20,056 bases of DNA, taken from positions 3,293,245 through 3,313,300 of the forward strand of contig BFEA01000075.1 in the NCBI GenBank assembly GCA_003427395.1, in the 5' to 3' direction. How positions within the stretch are numbered: the stretch's first letter is position 1; each line of letters starts with the position of its first letter. A model generated the notes under the pieces. That model saw nothing but the letters and a program-made list of their open reading frames with translations, did no database searches and had not been told where the DNA came from. The translations under genes were made by a program, and so were the position numbers. The stretch comes from Chara braunii (Eukaryota; Streptophyta; Charophyceae; Charales; Characeae). Below are positions 1 to 7,911 of the stretch, piece by piece.

Positions 1-136
1 TGGCATGGGCCCGCTCCACGCTTTAGGAGTATAGACTCTATAAATAGAGATAGTACTAAGTAGTAAATACTAAATATTCTAGGCTACCAGAGAGTGTAGT
101 CGTAGCAATCCAAAGTGTCAAACAACTTATAGACGG

Positions 137-230
137 AGGTTCAACAGAGCAATTGAAATAGAAGATTGGAAATCCTACTAAAGAGGTTCAACAGAGCAAT
201 TGAAATCGAAGATTGGAAATCCTACGAAAT
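137..230. repeat. 47-bp tandem duplication
   Basis: Two adjacent copies start at 137 and 184. Each opens with AGGTTCAACAGAGCAATTGA, and over about 43 aligned bases they differ at one position (A/C) before diverging. High identity implies a recent local duplication. No coding role is evident. Confidence 0.85.
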
Positions 231-537
231 AGTAATACGAGTAGGAACGGCGTCCCCAGTGCCGCATTTCGACAGCTGCGTAAGCCGCCATCATCCGGGG
301 GTTACCACCAAACATTCCCACACCAGCCAACACCACCGGCCCCACACCCACTTTCGTCCTTCGCCATAGCCCGTAACCAGCAACTAAGTCAAGTCTATGG
401 TCCATCAGTCCTTAAGGGAGTTTCGAACTGCTACGTCAAGCGCTAAATACCAACTACATAAGAAAACAGTAGGCGTCAGTCCGGAAAAAGTTTGCGAGCG
501 AGAAGTCAACTTCAAAAAGCAGGTACCAAATCGGCCT

Positions 538-570
538 GGTACCAGGTACCAGGTACCAGGTACCAGGCAC
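538..570. repeat. (GGTACCA)4 microsatellite
   Basis: Four perfect 7-bp units GGTACCA start at 538, 545, 552 and 559, followed by a degenerate GGCAC. Each unit contains the palindrome GGTACC, and a further GGTACC lies at 522-527, giving five in about 43 bp. Confidence 0.9.
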
Positions 571-1261
571 AGGCCGTGTGAAAACCTGCACTGAGGTAAA
601 CAAAAAATCTGCCGACCAAAGTTAGAGTCTGAAAGGGCATTACGGAATACGATAAGAGGACCGAAGTCCCTAGATCTAACAAGTGCGACACTTACAAGAG
701 AAGAGTTCAAAGCCGAAAAACAGCAAGAAATAAAAAGTCCCAGACCAATACCATGGCTACAGGCATCAAGCAACCAATCCGGTGATCGAATGCTGAAGGT
801 AACACTCCTGGAAAAAGGCCATGGTGGCGAAAGCGACTACAAACTAAACCACAAAAGTACCGGGAACAGAAAAACGAAGATCACGTCAGTCCGATGTGCC
901 CTGTCCAAATATGCTTGCATCAATCAACAAAATCCTAATGAACACTCGAAAAACTTAAACACCAGTACTTCCTAAAGTCGCGCGATTTTCGGAAACGTAC
1001 GGGCCACTACAGGAGCGCCCAAATTCATCCAACTAGAAATGTTTCTACTCTATTTTTTTCCGCGGCCCATAGCTGGGCCAAGTACTGGTGGTTTAACCGT
1101 GAACAGCCAAACGTCGCCGCGACCAAAGGCGAATGCATGAAGAATCAGTCAGGAAAGCCCTTCTTCATCAGTTCATATTGGAGGGTTAGGACCCTCCTCC
1201 GGGGAATCTCAGGCCGAACCGTTATGTATTGCGATTGATACGATGCAAGTAGCTTTGCTCA

Positions 1262-1621
1262 TTAAAGCACTCTTCTGACGTTTGCAGCCCCATGAAACGA
1301 AGGCCTGTCCGTTATGTATACGCAGGCCGTCACGTGACCAGATACAGTCCTCGTTCTTGCATGTTTGAACACATCGCAAATGCGAAAAGCGTCGGACTGT
1401 ACGGATCTGGCAGCCAAGAAAGTCGAAGGTCCCAGTTCCATCATCTGTGTTCGCTTCAAAGTTAGACCGCCCAGGTAACAGGATTCAAAACTCAGGAGCA
1501 GATGCTCTGTCAATTCTGGTCCTTCGGTGGCAATCACAACCATTACATCATCGATCAAGCAGAGATCAGATGTTAGACGGGGGTACCTCCCCACGGTGCT
1601 GCATAGGTGCACGGAATACAT
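1262..1621 (-). pseudogene. LINE-like reverse transcriptase fragment
   Basis: This open stretch of 119 codons carries a segment around residues 20-65 that resembles the catalytic (YADD-box) region of non-LTR retrotransposon reverse transcriptases. The motif LIDDVMVV stands where Y-A-D-D-x-h-h is usual. It is followed by an acidic helix, then LLLSFESCYLGGLTLKRTQ, which matches the family pattern F-x-x-C-x-x-x-G-L-x-L-x-x-x-K-T. Only this block is visible: there is no endonuclease, no N-terminal palm/finger region and no poly(A) tail nearby. It ends 16 bases from the 3' LTR end of the gypsy element at 1637, so that insertion may have truncated it. The catalytic DD is kept but the flanking residues are changed. 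A chance resemblance cannot be excluded. Confidence 0.4.
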
Positions 1622-2100
1622 GCTAACGGAGGGCTATGATACATGCTCAATCGAGCGATGTATATGGAGCCAAGGATCCGCAAAGTGATGAAAAAGGACT
1701 CAAATGGACAATCCAGTGTCATCAAAGCATCAACAAGCAATGTACACCCAGATACATACGAAAATAGCACAATGTAGCGCAACGGAAGACTCTAAGATAT
1801 GAGCTGACCTGTCGGATACAGACGTCGCGCCCCATCACACACCACCCATGTCGGAGAGAGGGGAGGGACCGCATACACAACCGAAAGGCCCCTCCGTGAT
1901 CACGCACATGGGGAGATACCATGGATGAGGAGATGGGGGAGGAGGCAACACAAAGATGGAGATGAGGGAGAAGACCAAGATCGTGATAGCAAAGTCCAAA
2001 AATAGTCTCCCTGCCGAATGTCCAATCAATGTCTGCCACAAAACGTTGAATCAGATCCTGGACCTCACGGCCCGATGTAACCTCTCTCTTTCTCTCTGTG

Positions 2101-2157
2101 GAAGAAGAAGAACGAAGAAGAAGAAGAAGAAGAAGAAGAAGAAGAAGAAGAAGAAGG
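2101..2157. repeat. (GAA)n microsatellite inside the LTR
   Basis: Nearly pure GAA/AAG repeats run from 2101 with one interruption at 2111-2113. The inverted LTR copy carries the matching (TTC)n tract at 8404-8439, so the microsatellite belongs to the LTR family and only its length varies. Ser-, Phe- or Lys-rich reading frames through it are artefacts. Confidence 0.9.
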
Positions 2158-2594
2158 AACGAAAGACAAGAGATGGAGGGCGAGAGCAGCAAGAAGAAGA
2201 AGATGTCGCCCTCCTCGCTGTCTCACCTGCAGGCAACTGCCGCCATGTGCTAACTGCCGCTGGCGCGTCTGATGCAGGTCGCTGGCGTGAAGTCCTGCTA
2301 CTGCGGCCAGGAAAGCACTTCGCGCTGCAGGTATGGCCACCGCCTCTCTCTTTCTCTCTCTCTACCTACTCCTCTACCTCTAGTGCAGCACTGTATCGTG
2401 CTGCTCTTGCAGCGTGTCGCCCAAAAAGTGAGCTACATGTAGCGCTGGGCCTCACTGGTGCGCCTCTGGTCCTGGCCCGAAACGGCCTGCCTGGGTCCCT
2501 ACCGGACCTCCAGGCCCTCCCTGCTGATGCAGCAGGGAGTGTCCGCTACTGGACAAACACGAACCTGGCCCGAAAGTGCCTACCTGCGAACGAA

Positions 2595-2641
2595 AAAGGC
2601 CAAAAACGTGGCCTTTGTCTGAACAGACCGAAAGTCTGTTC
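2595..2641. repeat. Two consecutive perfect hairpins in the LTR
   Basis: The first stem is AAAGGCCA/TGGCCTTT with a 6-base loop (2595-2616). The second is GAACAGAC/GTCTGTTC with a 5-base loop CGAAA (2621-2641). They lie near the 5' (U3) side of the minus-strand LTR. The second copy keeps a weaker form of the first near 7972-7990. A role as protein-binding sites or RNA structure is inference. Confidence 0.6.
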
Positions 2642-2830
2642 CCTGAACAGAGAAAAATAGGACACCAGCTAAATAAATAAATAAATGAACGGTGCCTTAA
2701 ATTGAATCCTGTGGCCCTAAGGCTGGCCGTGGGCCTCCAGGGCGCGCTCTTGAATGGTGTGCAGCCTGAGGCCCCCCAGCAACCTTCAGACCCCCGAAAA
2801 GGGGCGCGTGCGCAGGCTCATCATGTAACA

Positions 2831-2844
2831 CCCCCCACCTCCTT
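2831..2844 (-). other. Polypurine tract of gypsy copy 1
   Basis: On the minus strand AAGGAGGTGGGGGG lies directly before the LTR start TGTTACA. A purine run touching the 3' LTR is the usual primer for plus-strand DNA synthesis in LTR retrotransposons. Its position supports the LTR boundary. Confidence 0.7.
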
Positions 2845-3160
2845 ATGGCCGAGGGCGAAGTTGACGATCCGAAGGTGGGACCTGGACGAGTGTACCGCGT
2901 GGAGTCGGAGGTGCCGGATTGCCTTGTTGCTTGTGTTCGTAATGTGCGAGGGCTTCAGGGGCTGTTGCCTGGAATGCGGCACGGGTCAACCAACACTCAG
3001 CCTTATGGCTACTATAGGAGAAATGTACTAATTCCTCGGTCGGCTTGTTGCCGAAGCACCGCGGCGAAATGATGTCGCCGGCCTCCGAAAAACCATCCAT
3101 GGGGGGTGGTTTTTGCGATTGTCGCCCAGGAAAGTCGTAATGTTCCGTTGAAATGAACAA
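2843..3160 (-). pseudogene. Integrase C-terminal tail, chromodomain-like
   Basis: This frame continues copy-1 pol after the integrase and ends just before the polypurine tract. It contains EELVHFSYSSHKAECWLTRA followed by a segment ending in TAPEALAHYE. The pattern LV-x-[WF]...W...APE-x-L-x-x-Y resembles the C-terminal chromodomain of plant chromoviruses. In that lineage the domain is thought to steer insertion to particular chromatin. The frame is shifted relative to the integrase core. The chromodomain call rests on position and a short motif, so it is tentative. Confidence 0.45.
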
Positions 3161-3230
3161 GGCAAGTGGGCGGGCACCTGAATTACAAATGAAGGTCCTT
3201 CTGGTGTGTCACCAGCGGTCGCTACAAGCG

Positions 3231-4230
3231 CTAAGGCGCCATCCATCTTGGGAGGAACTTACGAGAGATGTCTTGCTCTAGGCTGAACGGGCAGGGAAGA
3301 AGCTGACAATTGGCTTGACGGCTCATTCGCACTGAGTCGTCGATATCTGGTCTCGTGCCTTGAAAGGTGAGGTGTTCGTCATTTTCGGTCGTCCGTGGAT
3401 GGAAAGTGTCCAACGACGATGTGACTGGCAAGCCATGGTCGAACTCGAAGGGCGAAATCCGGATAGCCAAATGAATGGACGAGTTGTAGGCCAACTCGAC
3501 ATCCGACAACCACTCAACCCAATCCCTTCGGTTAGGCGGATGAGAGTGCGAAGAAGAATCTGTGCGGTCTGATACGCCCTCTCCGCTTGGCCATCCGTTT
3601 GCGGGTGAAGAGTTGAACTCGGCTCGAGAGACGAGCCCCATTGTTTAAGGAGACAAACCCAAAAGTCGAACATAAATCGAGAGCCGCGGTCGCAAACGAT
3701 CTCCTTCGGATAACGCTTGGCGTGAATCCAACTAACGTAAAGAACCTCGGCCAAATCCGATGCCTTGGCGTGATAGCGGCAAGACAAGAATATGGTGAAC
3801 TTGGTGAGTCGATCGACCGCCATGAGAATCCCATCCACGCAGGTCTTGTGCTTGGGGAACGGCCCGGTAATGTCCATCGCAATCGATTCCCGTCGTCCTA
3901 AGGGGACCGGTAATGGTCGCAACTCACCGAACGGACTATGGTTGCGAGATTTGCAACACCGGAAAACCTCGCCTGACTCACAACAGCGTGTGACGTCGCC
4001 GAGAAGGTCAGGCCACCGAAAGCGCTCGCGAAGCCGATCAATCGTATGACTCCAGAGTATCTGGTGGCGGGAGCGTCATGGAACTCGCCAAGAAGCCGCA
4101 TATGCAAGTGTGGATCACTTGGCAAGCAAAGAAGATCCTTCCCCCACGAGTGGACTAACAAATAGCCCTCTTGGATCCGATAATGCGATGGCGCCGGATT
4201 TGAAGAGGAGCAATTCGCGTATGTACAGAG
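3231..4230 (-). pseudogene. Ty3/gypsy integrase, frameshifted
   Basis: Integrase joins retrotransposon cDNA to host DNA. A decayed zinc-binding region comes first, around 4200-3930, with FHDAPATRYSG where the family has H-x(3-4)-H. The catalytic core follows in the frame starting at 3922. AMDITGP supplies the first Asp (residue 17), VCDRGSRF the second (residue 78) and HPQTDGQAERA the Glu (residue 114), so the second and third are separated by exactly 35 residues, the classic DD35E spacing. A frameshift after residue 130 or so moves the reading to another frame (3231-3641), which carries WLSDVELAYNSSIH and ISPFEF, typical of the core's end. A short deletion relative to copy 2 removes part of the helix and the LVW motif further on. 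The active-site residues survive, but the gene cannot be read through. Confidence 0.85.
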
Positions 4231-4329
4231 AAACTTGGAGTCGACTTGATAGCCATGGATGAAGTTGTCCTGCAAGTCATCATCAACCTCAAACGTCGAG
4301 TAGACCGAGGTACAAAGGCCTGGACATGC

Positions 4330-4725
4330 GAAAGAGAGTCCGCTAAACGGTTTGACTTTCCCGGGATGTGATCGGGGAACTGGTTGATGAAAGCCATTCA
4401 ACGGGTGATGTTCTTGGGTCTTGTAAAAGACCAATGGATTGTTATCTGTTACCCATCGGAATTGGCTTCTACCAAGAAACAAATGCCGCCATCGCTTAAG
4501 CACGTGAACGAAGGCCAATAATTCCTTCATATGTTCATTAGCAATCGAATGCACGGCAGGCACCTTCTTACTAAAGTACTCGACCAGATGCCAATCCACA
4601 CCATCGTGTTGGTCGAGGATGGCACCAATGTCATAGCCGGACACATCGGTAGTGACGCATGCTGGCAAAAGCGGGTCATAGATGCGTAAAACCTTTGCGG
4701 ATAGAAAGGCGGAATTGAGGGCCAA
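4330..4725 (-). pseudogene. Ty3/gypsy RNase H domain
   Basis: The minus frame starting at 4725 reads through an RNase H fold of the gypsy type, which degrades the RNA strand of RNA-DNA hybrids during reverse transcription. TTDVSGYDIGAIL gives Asp27, HMKELLAFVHVLKRWRHLFLG gives Glu68 and WVTDNNPLV gives Asp94, so the catalytic D-E-D set is present. The frame shifts near residue 105. The family's closing motif appears as IPGKSNRLADSLS in another frame (4155-4397). Reverse transcriptase lies upstream and integrase downstream, as expected. Confidence 0.8.
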
Positions 4726-4789
4726 AAAGGAAGCCCGCGCATCGTCATCGAAGTCGAACGGTCGGTCCTCGCATTAAAGCTTGGTCAAG

Positions 4790-5600
4790 TTAGCCGCGAT
4801 CTTCGAATATCCTTTGATAAAGTGCTGGTAGTAGCCAGCTAGCCAACGAACGAGCGGACATTCGTGACCTTCTTCGACTTCGGCCACTCTTAGACAACTT
4901 GAATCTTGTCCGATAACGGACTAAAGCCCTCCGCTGTGACGAAATGGCCAAAATACTCAGCTCTTGACGGACAAACTCGCACTTGTCGCGGTTGGCTTTG
5001 TACAGCGTCTCCAACACACGTTCAAGATGCTCGAGATGGCCCTCCAAGGTCCAACTAAAGACGAGAATGTTATCCACGATCCAGCGTCGCGCAGAACTCG
5101 TTGGTCGTCGCCACTTTTAAGTTCGTTGGGGCATTGGTGAGGCCAAAAGGCATGACGACACACTCACAATGCCTGTACCGCGTCATAAATGCGGATTTTT
5201 AGCGATCTTGTGGGGGTATCAAAATTTGATGATAGCTCGACTTTCAAGTCTAACTTGGAAAAATACTTTGTGGCGCTCAAACGCTCAAGAAGATCGTTGA
5301 TACGAGCAAGAGGCCCCGCATTCTTGACGATTTGTTGAGCTTGAGGTAGTCAATGCTCAAGCGAAGGGCCTTGTTCTTCTTCCGTAGGAAGAGAACTCGC
5401 GCACCATATGGTGAGCTAGTAGGGCGGATCCAACCCCTGTCAAACAAGCATCGAGTTGCACGCGGAGAGCCGCGAGCTCTTCCTCACTCATGTGATACAT
5501 GCAACCTATCAGCGGCACGACACCGGCGTCAAGAATGATCTTATGGGAGATTGGTCGGTAGGAGACTCGAAGATGTCGGCGAACTCGTCAAGCAACCGCA
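4790..5600 (-). pseudogene. Ty3/gypsy reverse transcriptase, multiply broken
   Basis: Reverse transcriptase copies the element's RNA into DNA. Pieces appear in order on the minus strand: a linker LLDEFADIFES near 5600-5555, then MSEEELAALRVQLD near 5490-5450, then PYGARVLFLRKKNKALRLSIDY near 5410-5340 (fingers). A decayed palm segment follows, matching the family's M-P-F-G-L-x-N-A-P region near 5160-5120. Next is DNILVFS at about 5075-5055, where the catalytic Y-L-D-D is altered to x-x-D-N. Last is KANRDKCEFVRQEL (thumb) near 4990-4950. At least three frame changes and the loss of one catalytic Asp make it non-functional. Confidence 0.8.
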
Positions 5601-5629
5601 CAACAGATTCGTGCAGCAGCCGCAAGCCC

Positions 5630-5705
5630 TGCCTCGTCACGAATCCAGCAAAGCACTGCAGGACGCTTGCCCAACTTGGATGCGGACATAAAGCAGCGGT
5701 GTGTT
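5630..5705 (-). pseudogene. Retropepsin (protease) trace
   Basis: On the minus strand a short frame reads LLYVRIQVGQASCSALLDS and then hits a TGA stop. L-L-D-S-G-A is the active-site motif of gypsy-type aspartic proteases, which cleave Gag-Pol. Here the motif is cut directly after D-S, and the sequence then runs straight into the linker before reverse transcriptase, so most of the protease is missing. The junction coincides with a 39-bp segment that also occurs, inverted, in gag (see findings). Confidence 0.5.
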
Positions 5706-5747
5706 GTTATCATTGTACCACCGCGACTTCGTCATCCGACGACGAAG

Positions 5748-6008
5748 GTGTTCTGGTGGAACTTCTGCAACTTTTCCATTGCCTGAAGCTCAAGCAGTTC
5801 CATTTGGAAACACGTGCCATGATGCCATGAGATCAGCCCAAGTGATCTTCGTGTGGAGCTCAGAGAGGTCGACCTTGTGCGTAGACAACATGTTGTCAAG
5901 CCATGCTTGATCCGTGCCGCCCAACCAGTGGTAGAGACAGGCACATCGGCTGGTGTCACGCACGTTGTACATGTGCAACCGCAACTCAAATTGTCGCCAC
6001 CATGGTGG
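5748..6008 (-). pseudogene. gag capsid fragment, proximal copy
   Basis: The minus strand encodes a Ty3/gypsy gag (capsid) segment. WWRQFELRLHMYNV is followed by CLYHWLGGTDQAWLDNML and KITWADLMASWHVF. The spacing of Trp, Leu-Gly-Gly and W-A-D-L fits the retrotransposon gag family, whose product forms the particle around the RNA. The frame then shifts. It is a direct repeat of the segment at 6105-6364, offset by about 357 bp. Confidence 0.7.
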
Positions 6009-6104
6009 CCCGCGAGTTTTGCAAGCAGCGATAGCGATATTCTTTATTATGGAGAAGTTGCAAAAGTTCCACCAGAAAAAAATGAAAAAAAATTGTGCTC
6101 GGCA

Positions 6105-6560
6105 AGGTGTTCTGGTGGAACTGCAACTTCTCCATTGCCTGAAGCTCGGGCGGTTCCACCTGGAACCGTGTGTGCCATGGTGTCTTGAGATCAGCCTAAC
6201 TAATCTTCGTGTGCAGCTTGGAGATGTCGAGCACATGCGTAGACAACATGTTGTCGAGCAATGCTTGCCACGCGCCGCCCAACTGATGGTAGAGACAGGC
6301 ATATTCGCTGGTGTCGCGCACGTTGTACATGTGTAACCACAACTTAAATTGTCGCCACCACGGTATTGGATCGGTTTCTAATGCGTTGCGGAAGACCGGG
6401 ATGCCATCAAACTTGGGTACACATTCATGAGATGACGAGGCAGGGCTTGCGGCTGCTGCACGAATTTGTTGCTCCGAGTGCTGAGCGGTTGACTGAAGTT
6501 GCTGATTCGTTGGCTGCTGCTGCTTAGCATCGTCTTGGAGTCGGACCTGTAACTCCTTTC
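6105..6560 (-). pseudogene. gag fragment with N-terminal coil, distal copy
   Basis: On the minus strand from about 6540 there is a Gln-rich stretch (DDAKQQQPTNQQLQSTAQH), then VPKFDGIPVFRNALE, the usual lead-in to gypsy gag capsid. WWRQFKLWLHMYNV and CLYHQLGGAWQALLDNML follow. The frame is open except for a TAG where the other copy has Trp (KIS-stop-ADL against KITWADL), a single G-to-A change. The 5' end stops where the oppositely oriented copy 2 begins, near 6565. Of the two gag copies this one is longer and keeps the N-terminal part. Confidence 0.7.
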
Positions 6561-6571
6561 AGAACAAATAC

Positions 6572-7670
6572 GTGAATTGCTCCTCTCCAAATCCGGCGCC
6601 ATCGCATTATCGGATCCAAGAGGGCTATTTGCTAGTCTGCTCGCGGGGGAAGGATCTTCTTTGCGTACCAAGTGATTCACACTTGCGTATGCGGCCTCTT
6701 GGCAAGTTCCACGACGCTCCCGCCACCCGACACTTTGGAGTCGTTCGTACAATTGGCTGACTTCACGAGGGCCTTTGGTGGCCCAGCCTTCTCAGCGACG
6801 TCACACGGTATTGCGAGTCATGCGAGGTTTACAGGCATTCCAAATCACACAGTCATCGTCCGTTCGATAAGCTGCGATGACAGTAATCGATTGCCACGGA
6901 CATCACCGAGCCGTTTCCCAAGCATAAGACGGGTGCGGATGGGATTCACGCAGTGGTCGATCGACCCACCAAGTCCGCCATGTTTTTGCCTTGTCGCTAT
7001 CGCGCCAGGGCACCGGAGTTGGCCGAGGCTCTTTAGCCAGTTGGATTCGTACCACGGGTTACCCCAAGGAGATCTTTTGCGACCACAACACTAGGTTCAT
7101 GTCCGACTTTGGTTGGCTCTCATCAGACAATGGGGCTCATCTCTCAAGCTGAGTTCGGCTCGACACCCATAAACCGATGGCTAGACGGAGAGGGCGCATC
7201 AAACCGCACAGGTTCTTCTTCGCACTCTAATTCGTCCCGACCAAAAGGATTGGGTTGAGTGGCTGCCAGAGTCGAATTGGCCCGTCCATTCAGCCGGCTA
7301 TCGAGATGTCACCCTTCGAGCATGGCTCGCCGGTCACATCGCTGTTGGACACCATCATCCCACGGACGACCGAGAGCAACGACCACCTTGTCTTCATTCG
7401 ACAAATGCAAGAGCTCCTTGTCAAGGCAGCCGACCAAATGTCAAAGACGCAGCAACGCATAAGCCGTCAGGCCAATCGCCAGCGTCTTCCTTGTTCATTC
7501 CGCGCAGGCGACCTTGTTTGGGTTTCCACTGCGGAATTCAGCCTCGCACAAGATCTCTCGCAAGCTTCTTCTGAAATGGATGGGGCCTTGGCGCATTGTA
7601 GCACCCGCTGGTGACTTCGAATTCAAAATCTCGGGACTTCGGCGCTGGCAATCAATGCAGATCAACGACC
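6572..7670 (+). pseudogene. Ty3/gypsy integrase of copy 2, broken
   Basis: The start reads NPAPSHYRIQEGYLLVCSRG, nearly the same as copy 1 (frame 6572-6760). The second catalytic Asp is present in YPKEIFCDHNTRFMSDF at 7060-7110. The Glu region at 7164-7196 reads H-P-stop-T-D-G-stop-T-E-R-A: the Glu survives, but both Gln codons of copy 1's HPQTDGQ are stops. The C-terminal part is in frame 7255-7614 (MSPFEHGSPVTSLLD, SRQANRQRLPC, FRAGDLVWVS) and then shifts to KLLLKWMGPWRIVAPAGD. It keeps the FRAGDLVWVS segment that copy 1 has lost. It is followed by an A-rich tract at 7676. Confidence 0.8.
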
Positions 7671-7675
7671 TAGGC

Positions 7676-7704
7676 AGAAAAAAAAACAAACAAAAAAAAA
7701 AAAC
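7676..7704. repeat. A-rich tract
   Basis: An almost pure run of A with two C interruptions ends the recognisable pol similarity of copy 2. The chromodomain-like tail of copy 1 is not found after it. It may be an expansion or the scar of another insertion. The stretch 7705-7911 is GC-rich and was not assigned: the 5' end of the copy-2 LTR should lie in it, but no TGTTACA was seen. Confidence 0.7.
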
Positions 7705-7911
7705 ATACCGGATCCTGAAAAATTCCGCGGCCACCGCCAAATTGTTTTTCCCCCTCTGGGACATAGGCCCGTGGCGCGAATTTCTTTTTTTCAGCGGTTT
7801 TTGGGGGCGGCGCTGAGGGGACCCGGGGGCCTGGCCAAAGGGGGCGCACGGCCGGGCACCCCAAGCGCTCTTCCGGGCAACCTGGGGTGGCCCGGACTCC
7901 AGGGCTAGAAG

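Larger units (their letters stand above)
1..1230. other. Gene-free left flank
   Basis: No reading frame here has a recognisable domain, and all are short and overlapping. The stretch holds a 47-bp tandem duplication near its left end, a 7-bp GGTACCA array at 538-565, and a perfect 7-bp hairpin, GGAGGGT/ACCCTCC with loop TAGG, at 1180-1197. Nothing else in it can be assigned. Confidence 0.5.
1637..2830 (-). repeat. 3' LTR of gypsy copy 1
   Basis: The LTR is about 1,194 bp on the minus strand, from TGTTACATGA (at 2830) to GCATGTATCA (at 1637). The two ends form an imperfect short inverted repeat, TG(T/A)TACATG, as expected for LTR termini. The 5' end directly follows a purine tract (2831-2844), and the 3' end is where similarity to the inverted copy at 7912-8970 stops. 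It contains a (GAA)n tract, an (AAAT)n tract near 2668-2685 and two hairpins at 2595-2641. A target-site duplication cannot be tested because the partner LTR is absent. Confidence 0.8.
1637..6560 (-). mobile_element. Broken Ty3/gypsy retrotransposon, copy 1
   Basis: Read on the minus strand, the order is gag, protease trace, reverse transcriptase, RNase H, integrase, chromodomain-like tail, polypurine tract and 3' LTR. This is the Ty3/gypsy (Metaviridae) order, since copia elements place integrase before reverse transcriptase. All domains are split by frameshifts, small deletions and stops, so the copy is dead. No 5' LTR or primer-binding site is visible. The 5' end is lost where the oppositely oriented second copy begins near 6565. 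Gag is present twice. Domain details are given in the separate entries. Confidence 0.85.

Noticed and set aside
1956-2660. 234-codon plus frame with a poly-Lys run
   Set aside because: It runs antisense through the LTR, and the poly-Lys comes from the GAA microsatellite.
5601-6471. Simple inversion between the 39-bp inverted repeats
   Set aside because: The gag frame is continuous across 6433-6471, so flipping the interval would break it. A copied patch fits better.
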